Below are positions 10,611 through 19,473 of a stretch of 64,000 nucleotides of DNA, piece after piece (positions within the stretch are counted from its first letter, which is position 1; every line of letters begins with the position of its first letter). The notes beneath the pieces are model-generated. The model was not told where the DNA came from and did no database searches. It worked only from the letters and a program-made list of their open reading frames with translations. A program made the position numbers and the translations under genes. Source of the stretch: Suillus spraguei (taxonomy: Eukaryota; Basidiomycota; Agaricomycetes; Boletales; Suillaceae); the NCBI GenBank assembly GCA_016800925.1, contig JABCPU010000025.1, positions 248,001 to 312,000 on the forward strand, read 5' to 3'.

Positions 10611-11259
10611 TGTTGGAAAATAATACTTATCCAACATAGCTTTCCCATTATGAACAATATTTCCCATGCCTTATGTTTTTTCTTTCTCAAACTTTAACCT
10701 ACTTATGCAATGTTTTGTGAAAACATCAAAACATTGTGATGTTGAAGAAATTGACATTTGAACAGTGCTGATGAAAGACAGAGCTATGTAATCAAGCATG
10801 TGATCAGTCATGTGACCAGCCTAAGGAGAGAATTCTATAACATTCTGGAAGATTCCATAGAAACAGTAGTTTACATTTGTAATCAGTAGCACAGCCTTCA
10901 TAGTGAGTCATAATGAGTCATAGCCAAGCACAGCCTAGCATAGCCAAGCATAGCCTAGCACAGCCATTCTTGGTGAGTCATACTGAGTCATTATGAGTCA
11001 TTTTTCCTTGTGTGGTAGTATGTACAGCCACCTTAGAATAGTATATAAGGAGCCCACTTTCCCCCTCTGAGAAAAAAAACCAATCTTGTCAACAACCATC
11101 ACACCAGTGACCAGTACACTAGTCAGGCAATAGTTTCTCACACTCAGAGGAGGGTAGGCCAAGGAGCCCCTCTAATAAATTATATATTACCCAATATAAT
11201 TAGTGTGAATCTAAGCATTAAGCAAGCATACTGAGTGAAACATTAAGTTATTTCACTCC

Positions 11260-12009
11260 TGTTAAGACCGTACTCAAAGGTAGAGAGTTCTGAAGGGCTT
11301 TGGCCTCAGTTTGTGCACTGTGCCCCTTTCCCGAGTAATGCCCCTTATTTCAGGGAGTAGGTATACATCTGAAGATTCGGAAGGAGTTGTGTGGCGGATC
11401 CGGACGTCTGAAGGTATCGGATATGATATGTCCGAAGGTTATTCAGAGCGTAGGGATGGAATGAGGATTATGGCTAGCTTCGGAATGAGCTCCTAACTAG
11501 AAACTGACAGAGGTAGACTATCCAAAGATAGAGTCAGAGATATAGACTTAAAGGAATCAATCCCAAGTCTCGGAAGATGACTAGAGCGGAAAGTGACTCA
11601 AGTCCGAAGGAAGCAGAATGAGCAGAATCTAAGATGATATTCAAACTAAGGTTCTACGGAGATCTACAAGTGGTTTATATACTGTAAGTATCTAATATGG
11701 ATAATCAACAAGTCCAGGACCAAGGGCTATGCACGAAGTGTAACAGAAGTCTATTAGTTAATGCACAGCGGATCAGTAAGCACGAATCGGAAATGAACAC
11801 AGGTAACGGATCAGTGATGCAGGACAGAAATATACACAGCCGGAATACCGGAAACAGGAGACGCTGATATACACAAGGGAGTTAAGGTGTGAGAAGTGAG
11901 CACATTCAGATGGGTGGTCCGGACAGGATCTGTGGACCAGATGGAAATGGAATCGATCAGATCTGATCGGATATGGTCGGATCTGGGATTAGAAGTATGG
12001 TATATGACA
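11260..12009 (+). mobile_element. 750-bp solo LTR, second copy
   Basis: It begins TGTTAAGACC and ends GGTATATGACA. It is flanked by a perfect 5-bp duplication ACTCC (11255-11259 and 12010-12014). It is the inverted counterpart of 7915-8664, with the same length and few differences. No internal coding region is present. Confidence 0.88.
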
Positions 12010-12430
12010 ACTCCAGTCTTTGGACATTATTTCTCACGACATACAGACACATCAGCAAGCCACCAAATCATCACACATTCTCAAACTAGCTAGTGCAAGG
12101 TTACTAGTCATCTAGTGTCAACAACATCTAGTTCTCTTTATGACACAGAACACATTTCTGTGGGGAGAACATTGCATTCAAATATTTCATTAGTTAATTT
12201 GGGAGGACAATAAGACTAGCAGTAATTCAACAACATCAATAGCTTGGCCACTTAAGACTACATCAAGAGGGTGTACTCTGTTCTGACCTGCGTCATACTC
12301 ATTGTGAAGTGCCTGAGCAGCAGAGAGTTGGTTTCAAAGTGACATATTGGATAGTCTGATCAGTGCTAGATGGCTTAGTTGACTCCATTAATTAGTGAGA
12401 GTTAGGAGTAGCATCATTGCATATCAACAT

Positions 12431-12457
12431 ACATCATCATCATCATCATCATCACAA
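12431..12457 (+). repeat. (ATC)n microsatellite
   Basis: About eight consecutive ATC/CAT triplets are present in otherwise non-coding DNA. Confidence 0.8.
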
Positions 12458-12749
12458 GTATGTACATTGTGTTATAAAATCACAAGCACTGCATCGCACC
12501 AGTTACTGATTTTATCCCCCTGTCCTTTGATCAAACAAAGACAAGAAAGAGTTGTTTGCCCTTTTCCCCACGAATGACCACATTATCAACCATTGGTATT
12601 TGTCTGAACCGTTGACCATGGAGAATATTGAAATTCAGTGAACTTTTCTGTTTTTCATATTCTAAGAAGACACCGCACATATATTCTCTCCTGGCTTACC
12701 TTGTTCACATCGCCCTCCTTCCCTTCGATCATCCTGCCCCTGCTATGTC

Positions 12750-14840
12750 TGCCCCATTGTCACATGCTGATATTGTGTTTCTTGCACAGCTGTTCCTGCA
12801 TCAGTCTCCCACTGGCCTTGTCACTGATTGCACTGTTGTGGTGGTGCAGTCTCCCTGTTGATCTGTCGGACTGATAGGAATGGGAATGGCAGGAGTATGT
12901 ACTACTTTAATCTTCGCTCTATATTGGCTTAAATTGCCAGCATCCGTCATGTGCATTCTTCTGCTGGTATCCACAACTACTTACCTTGCTGCACATCATA
13001 TCATTTATTCCCATGTCAACTACATCGCCAAGTCCCCCCAGCTCTCAACCAATTGCCTCCTCTAGCAGTAACATGCTCACCATGCCACTGCCCTCCTTAA
13101 CACAGCCTCAACCAATTGCCTCCTCTAGCAGTACTACCTTTGTCATTCTGCCACCCTCCTTGACACAGCCCTCAACTAAGCAACAACGCAAGCAGGGTGA
13201 GTGATGCCTGGGCTCTTTCTGCTCTTGTCCATGCACCTTGCACTGCAGCCATGACTCATGCTTAAGGCATTGTCATGAGGCAGGGGGGTGTCATTTCCAT
13301 GGATTTCATGATGGCCTGCCCATGCATGGAGATGGGGACGAGATACACGACAACTTTCTGATTGAGGAGATGGACAATGTAAGCTTTGGATGTGAGGAGC
13401 TCCATCAGGTGTTGAATGCCTCTCTTGAAGACTTTGGCCTTCTGATCCCAGATGCACCAGTTCCTTCTATACATGACCTACTATCTGCACCCCCGCTCCT
13501 ATGCCCCATTATCATGTCCAACCGCTGAGTGTCCTTTTTAAGGTTGATCCATCCTCCCCCCCTGTGCTACCTTGTGTGTCCTCCAAGTCAATGATGAAGC
13601 ATCCATGAATCATGCAACAGATGGACCCTATGTAGGCCACTGATCTGTGTGCCTGGGCCAGGAAGGAGGCTGATGTTAAGTGGGTTGAGGAACACTGCAA
13701 GGAGATGGAACGAGAAGAAAAACAGTGCTTTGTGTTGCATTGGTTTGACTCTGTAAGTGTCATCTCATGTTTCTGTCATGACTCTACTAATATTATACCT
13801 AGGACAACACCGCTGTCAAGATGGAATGGGTGTCCAAGTGCCCTTACTATCCTCAATGGCAGCTTGCTGACGATCCTGAGCTTGTTGCCTCCTTGGGTAC
13901 AGATATCCGAAAGATTGAAGTGTACAATGAATGCTTGCAATGCTGGATCCCTACTGCCCTCTCACATACCATCTCCCTTGAGTCTGGCTGTCATGTATTC
14001 CTCCGACGTTATGATGTCATGCAGTGCAATGACTTCCCAGAGCTCTTGACAGCATCAAAACATATCTCACGCCCTCATCACCTTTGGTTCAACATGAGAG
14101 GTGAGCGTGACATTGTGCAAACAAAGCTCAAGGCTAAGCAGGAGTGGGTACCACTCTCAGATCCTGAGGCTGAGGTTGAGATCATCAAGATACCAACTTC
14201 TCCCATCTGCAAAGTCAAGTGCGAATGGGAGGAGAGTCATGAGCTTTTTTCAACTCCTGTGTATCCACGACTCACAGTTGAGGACTTTAACAGCTGTCAT
14301 GGAGCATCTATGTATGTCTCCTACTCCCTCTCTGCTCCTCTTACACAGTAGCAGCATCATCATCTCTCTCTCATCCAGTCCCATTCACGAAACATTCTCT
14401 ATGTCAATTTCATCGTCATCTTCCTCACATCACTCAACTACCTTGGTGGAGGTGTGTGATACCCCAGCTCGATGACAAGCAACCTCTGTTAAGACACCTG
14501 CTATCACTCCCATTCCTGTCCCCAACTATAATTCTGCAAAGCCATGGCAAGTGTGGCCCCACGGCATGCACACTATTGATATGGTGGCTGGCTTTCGGCA
14601 GATGGATGACAAGCACCTGTGAGCGACGTACCTCCAGCATGAGCTGTTTCCTCTCATATTTGGAGTCCCCTTTGTCAAGGCCACCTATCATAATAATCAC
14701 AAGATGTGGAGAGTGACAGATCATACTGTCCTTACTGACCATGAGGCTGCGGGTCATACACCATTGGGTCTTTGGTCACACTACCTTAGCAGTCGCCGCA
14801 GGGCACTTGGGCAGCAGAGCAAGAAGCCTGGCAAGGCCAG
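12750..14840 (+). pseudogene. KDZ-associated accessory ORF, degraded
   Basis: Several plus-strand frames line up as pieces of one protein. The N-terminal part starts near 12750 (MSAPLSHADIVFLAQ). A segment at about 13340-13480 contains DNFLIEEMDN and LHQVLNASLEDFGLLIPD. A segment at 13680-14300 contains FVLHWFDS and MEWVSKCPYYPQWQLADDPE. A C-terminal segment at 14485-14840 contains WPHGMHTIDMVAGFRQMDD, FVKATYHNN and AAGHTPLGLWSHYL. The order and motifs resemble an uncharacterised ORF that I recall beside KDZ transposases in Agaricomycetes. TGA at 14620 breaks the last segment, and frame changes break the first ones. No function can be given. Confidence 0.45.
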
Positions 14841-14984
14841 GTAAGTATATGTATCACCCTTTTAGCACATTCTCGTTCTTCGATTTGTTATACTCTTCAC
14901 TAGTCACTGTTGTAGTTGTCGTTGGCAATGTATATTGATATCTTGACATTGCAGGTTAAGAACATTGACATGTGTGCCAATGTA

Positions 14985-15234
14985 GATACTGCAACCTACC
15001 CTACTATTGCACTTGGTGAAAGTCATTTATTCTTGACCTTGGGCACTATTGCGCTTGGCAAAAGTCATCTATCCTTGACATAGATACCACAACCTACCCT
15101 ACTATTGCACTTGGTGAAAGTTATTTATCCTTGACCTTGGGCACTATTGCGCTTGGCGAAAGTCATTTATCCTTGACATAGATACCGCAACCTACCCTAC
15201 TATTGCGCTTGGTGAAAGTCATTTATCCTTGACA
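14985..15234 (+). repeat. 98-bp tandem repeat, about 2.5 copies
   Basis: Units start at 14985, 15083 and 15181 (GATACYRCAACCTACCCTAC). Each 98-bp unit is itself two ~49-bp halves sharing CTATTGCRCTTGG and AAAGTCATTTATCCTTGAC. The array is bracketed by a ~40-bp direct repeat (TATTGATATYTTGACATYRCA..., near 14930 and 15271). Confidence 0.8.
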
Positions 15235-15359
15235 CTATCCTTATTGGCATGATTGCCACATCAAAAGAAAACATATATTGATATTTGACATCACAGTTAA
15301 GAACATTGAAAAATAACTAATTCTAAGTCGAAGAAAAGCTATGACATGGACGATAGGGC

Positions 15360-16475
15360 CTTTTGCCCTGTGCATGCAGGGTAGCTAGGGTAACACAATT
15401 GTGCCAAATGATCATCTCATCTATAAAAAAACTCATACTTAACTGGTGTCATCTCACAACAGATGTTGTGGAAGGTGCCAAACCACACATTAACCTGCTC
15501 TGCAATCAAAGAGTTGAAGTAATATCCACTGTCCTCGTCCAGCAACTCAGGATAAGCCTTCATGTCACAGTGCTCACGACACAAGGTGTCAGTTGCCTTA
15601 TGCTTTGTCCAATGATGAAATGCATCGACGCACATGCCAACACCATTGAAAAATTTGATCTGACAGCTTGTAACTTCGCAGAGGGCATTGCAGTTGGAAT
15701 TGTAGATGATGTGCTGTAGTTTCCGTGCACACGGAAGGGAATATACCTGCTTGATAATCAGCTATGCAACATCAGTAAGATGGTGGAACAAGCTAGAATG
15801 TTAAGAATGTTAGAATCACTTACTAAAACATTTGATACCACCTCATGATGGTACATAGTACTACACGCATTGATTATCCCGCAAGGACGAACAATGAGTT
15901 GTTTGTTGTTCGTCTGTTGGCGTCGAAAAATGGCCTTGAGCTTGCCTACAGTTTCCTTTGCCTCACAAGCATGATCTTCTTCATCATCGTCAACTCCAGT
16001 GGAAGTTGTGACTGCCGGTTGCACAAGGCGAGTGTCTCCAGTGCATCCATCATGCTCATACCACTCATCTCCATCTTGGACAGCGAGATTGTCACCAGCA
16101 TCAACAGAGGCCATGACATCAGAGAGCCTCCATTTGAAGGTGGAGGGGGTCGTTGCATGCTTTGCGAAGCTTCCCAGACTGTCCATCACGAGTCACAGGC
16201 TGATCACATCCCTCCACAGTGCATATTGTCTCTAGATGCTTGTGTGCAGGGTCTATAGAACAGTACCAATGGCGAGTATTTGCAAGAGGGTTGGTGCATC
16301 GTGGGACTGCACAGCATGGATGCCCCACAGTGACACCATTAGTAATGATGACCTCTGTGTAGCTGAGTGTCCCATCAGGCATCTCAAACACCTGCAGGCA
16401 GCTGTCGCAGGCATGTGGAAGCTCCTCTTGTCCATAAGTGATGATGCGCTCAGTGCACTCGTGCATGGCACTCAT
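15360..16475 (-). pseudogene. CxC6-type cysteine-cluster part of a KDZ-associated protein
   Basis: Reading on the minus strand from 16475, the frame gives HACDSCLQVFEMPDG, then VTVGHPCCAVPRC, HWYCSIDPAHKHLE and CTVEGCDQPV. After a frameshift near 16140 it gives an acidic linker and FRRQQTNNKQLIVRPCG. After a gap near 15790 it gives VDAFHHWTKHKATDTLCREH and AEQVNVWFGTFHNICCEM. This series matches the CxC6 region of proteins encoded next to KDZ transposases in mushrooms. A second frameshift falls in a run of seven T at about 15423-15429, after which the usual ending DEMIIWHN is in the next frame. At least two frameshifts make it non-coding as a whole. Confidence 0.7.
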
Positions 16476-16479
16476 GAAC

Positions 16480-17883
16480 TGTTACAGTTGTACATGCCCC
16501 TATTCATTCTCTCTTTGTCTCCTTTACTTGTATATTACATAATGTGACTCTGACTCATATGCTCAACGCATCTGTACTATAGTTGCCTTCCTTCTCTGGA
16601 TATGCACTTACGTTCTCACATCTCTCTTGGCCCGTGCGCACATATTGACCTATTTAAGCATGTTGTATTATGCTTGTATACTTTACTTTAATCTTACTGG
16701 GTTTTACCTGGAATATCCTTTGCTTAGGCCTCCAACCTAAGTCGTCTGAATCGTCTCTAAGTCTAAGCACTCCTTAGCCTTAGTCTCTGTTCTACCGATT
16801 GTCTTAGAGTCGCGACTCTTCGACTGAACCCTTGATCCTACTTGGAACCTTTTCTAAGTAGTAGTCTCCATTCTCTTTTGAACATAGTTGAACTTCCCAG
16901 CAGACCGTTGTAACGAACATATTGGTGCTGGGCTTAAAACCCCATATTTTGACACCTGTCTCACATCTACAGGAGTTACCACTAGTCCATGGCCTTCTTA
17001 CCCCTCTAGCAGTAACCGGCGGCATCCCACGCTTACCGCACACCGTACCGACTGCCACACCACATTCCATGAACCGATGTCCTTCCATGTCCTTGCCGCG
17101 TCTGCATAGCTCCATTTGGTGCGTAGTTTGTTTCCTGTTCGTTATCACTGATTCCACGGCAAGCATTATTACATGTTGCCTCGTGCCGCAGCGCCTCGCA
17201 CTATGTTTACTTATGGCGGTTACTACACTCCAGTGCTACTGATCTCGCCTAGAGTATCCCGAGTACATACGAATTAGGATATAAGCACTGCGTACCCCAC
17301 ACGATAGAGCACCTGATTTTACACCATTGCATGTACTATAGGTCAGGATTATTGTCTAGCTCTGGATCAACCCAGTAGTGGACATAGTCTTTAAAGTTCC
17401 CTTATCGCTCGTTAATACATCACGCTTGTTTTCCATTACCGCCGGCATACCGCTGGACTTTTGATTGTTACTTTTGACTGAACTTCTCACGCTCCACTAC
17501 TTTACCGCTGAAAGTACCGCGGACTTCTTTACTGTTTCTTTGCACCGCTCGCAACCTTACCACTACCGCTGAGACCACCACTCGACATCACTTGCTAGAC
17601 ACAACTGTTACTGACTTTATCTTGATGATGGTAGCACCGCAACGCACGACGCTAGTTCCGGCAGTATCATCGCTGACCGCAGCAACTTACCGCTGACTTC
17701 GATGCTTGTTTTGCAAATAAGTTAGACTCGAACTTGACCATACTAAATAGGCATCCCCTTTAGGGTCGAACGCTCTTGTTCTTACAAGTGAAGCAGACTA
17801 GACGGAGCGCAAGACTAACATACTAGTTTAGGCAGTGGTTTATCTACAGCCCAAGCTAGGTTGTATCTTTACACCGTACAACC
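16480..17883. mobile_element. Possible older LTR remnant (TGTTACAGTTG start) containing LTR B
   Basis: The 16480-16908 stretch is non-coding and separates the CxC5 and CxC6 parts. It starts TGTTACAGTTGTAC, and if LTR B is ignored it would end ...CCGTACAACC at 17883. The flanks TGAAC (16475-16479) and TGAAT (17884-17888) differ by one base. The ends are not a clean TG...CA pair, so this is a weak inference. Confidence 0.3.
16909..17873 (+). mobile_element. Solo LTR (TGTAACGAAC family), copy B
   Basis: It is 965 bp, from TGTAACGAAC to ATCTTTACA, in direct orientation relative to copy A at 7067-8773. CCGT on each side (16905-16908 and 17874-17877) fits a 4-5 bp duplication (ACCGT if the last LTR base is shared). 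No internal retrotransposon sequence is seen. Confidence 0.75.
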
Positions 17884-18136
17884 TGAATATTTTATCCTCC
17901 TCAGTGGCAGCCTCTCCAGTTGTGGGCAACATCCAAACGAGATCCTTGACAATATCCCATAGGACATCAACAGCATCTTCAGAGATAGCAACTCTTTCAG
18001 CCAGAAATTCGTTGATGGAGGGGGGTAGTATGTCGGGCACAATGAGGACAGAGATGGTGTGCGGCTGAGGTTGCATAATATCATCTTTGAGAAGGCTGGT
18101 ACACCAGAGAAAGGTGGTGAAATCAAGAAACGGCAT
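17884..18136 (-). pseudogene. CxC5-type N-terminal fragment of the KDZ-associated protein
   Basis: The frame begins MPFLDFTTFLWCTSLLKDDI and continues with PDILPPSINEFLAERV, AVDVLWDIVKDLVW and EEDKIF. This matches the N-terminus of CxC5 proteins that accompany KDZ elements. It then runs into LTR sequence. The roughly 200 residues expected between this part and the CxC6 part are missing, so the gene was deleted internally as well as interrupted. Confidence 0.65.
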
Positions 18137-18609
18137 GGTGGCAAGCTGATGGTGTCACTACATGGCAGCAAAGAGGGATGTGATGTCCATGGCCCGTGCG
18201 TTAATATGCAGCACCTCTCGGCGGTGGCAGTGGGTGTGATGTGACTGACGGGAGTGACTAGCGGTAGAGGTGGGTGTGTAATGGTCAGCCATAGTTGGGG
18301 GGTGCCGGCATCTTCGAACTCCGTCAGAGCATCGCCACCTGTACCAAGAAGACAGACTTGAAGTCTGCGTAGACTTGTACCCAGACTGGCCATTTCAGAG
18401 ATGCCCTCATCACCATGCAGCTCAAGACACGGAGCTCCGGGGTCGGGGATTGGCACGAGTCCGGCCATTACCGATAGTAGTAAGTCACCGCACTTGTGAC
18501 TTTTTGTGACACAAAATTAGAGGTCTACCAACAAATAGTTCAAGACTAGAACAAACATTGATCGAACTTCAAAATACGTCGAACCTACGGTAACCTGTTG
18601 TCCACCATA

Positions 18610-19473
18610 CGATTGGGATTCGGAAATAACCTTTGCGATTCGATGAACCATCATTAACCATTGGCTCAGCAAACCACAGCACACTCCTCCCCGCATGGCA
18701 CAGTTTGATCAGACTCGTATAGAATGAATATGCTTTTCTGTCTGAATCATGACACACTTTTAGCGGTTTGCGTTGCTTGCAATACTATAAAATATGCTGG
18801 GTTCTACGTTTTGCCTTAGTTTACTTGGTGAGTACTAACGTCTACATCTCGGCTATAAAAGTCAAGTCAACAAGTTGCAGGTTCTATTGGCATCCCTGCG
18901 AAATATAGATGATTGCATAGCAACAGCGACATGAATCGCTTCAACGGCAAGCCGACAACAATGCGAACTTTGGACTTTGCAAGTGGGACCGGATAATGTC
19001 CCTGATTGTCAAAGGACCTTCATGCATTGCAAAAGAATATTGGAATGGTTGTTTTGAGTTAGCATGCCAGGTGAAGCTTCTGTATTTGGCTTAATGCATT
19101 GAATGTTCCTTGGACATTGCTACTCACAAGCGGTAGGATGAACTTGATATGCTGAGCGACATATTAAATTGCATATTGAATTGCGCACAAGGATGAACGT
19201 TCACCGTGAACTACCTTTTGTCCTGAATCAATCACGAAATTCTGAATCAGTCAGATGATCGTCCTGTGTACTTTGCGGGATTAACGTTCAAAACCCTTGA
19301 AGCTCCAAATCCATGAGGCTCACGGGCCTTTTAGTGACTAACAGCTGAGCCTCGTTGAGTCAACGTGTTGCCTCAGGCTGTACCTTCAAATGACCAAGTC
19401 CTTCCTGACCTGCTCGTTCGATTGTACTGATATCTTCGTTTCCGCCAGTTACTTGCTATAATCAACACCGATC
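18610..19473. other. Intergenic, upstream of the DUF4470/MYND gene
   Basis: No gene was recognised. From about 19185 onward it is similar to the reverse complement of 42430-42735, so this is the 5' end of the inverted duplication. Confidence 0.5.

Larger units (their letters stand above)
10611..12582 (+). mobile_element. Possible LTR (TGTTGGAAAATAAT start) with a nested solo LTR
   Basis: TGTTGGAAAATAATACTTAT at 10611 is a typical opening of a Ty1/copia LTR. A TATATAAGG box lies at about 11041 and AATAAA at about 11177. TTATC precedes it (10606-10610) and also follows ...CCACA at 12583-12587, which could be a 5-bp duplication. The implied length without the nested LTR (about 1.2 kb) is long and the 3' end lacks the expected CCAACA, so the right boundary is doubtful. 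Confidence 0.3.
10132..18409. mobile_element. KDZ-like DNA element with CxC5/CxC6 gene, non-autonomous
   Basis: It is flanked by the 8-bp duplication TCACCATG (10124-10131 and 18410-18417; the match extends to CATCACCATG). The ends carry an imperfect inverted repeat of about 70 bp containing ACAAGTCTAYGCAGACTTCA. The cargo is a CxC5/CxC6 cysteine-cluster protein on the minus strand and a second ORF on the plus strand that resembles one found beside KDZ transposases in mushrooms (from memory). Both are broken. I see no KDZ transposase. The family assignment therefore rests on cargo and duplication length. The right tRNA-array copy shows the empty site near 60440. Confidence 0.65.
1921..18609. 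mobile_element. tRNA-array element, left copy, broken by Harbinger and KDZ-like insertions
   Basis: The outer ends read TATGGTGGAC (1921) and GTCCACCATA (to 18609), so they are inverted repeats. The similarity continues inward on both sides (GGTTAC, then a motif containing GAAGT and CAATGTTTGTT). Subtracting the two inserted elements leaves about 2.1 kb, split as 1921-3733, 10076-10131 and 18410-18609. The same sequence runs uninterrupted, in opposite orientation, at 60223-62745. I found no transposase in it, so it is probably non-autonomous. TA at each outer edge could be a TA target duplication, but the TIR itself begins TATGG, so this is uncertain. The element carries the tandem tRNA-Leu-like array at 2609-3310. 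Confidence 0.6.

Noticed and set aside
17869..18468. 199-codon minus-strand frame starting MAGLVPIPDPGAP
   Set aside because: It starts in the tRNA-array element and runs into the KDZ-like element end, in a frame different from the CxC5 fragment. Chance readthrough.
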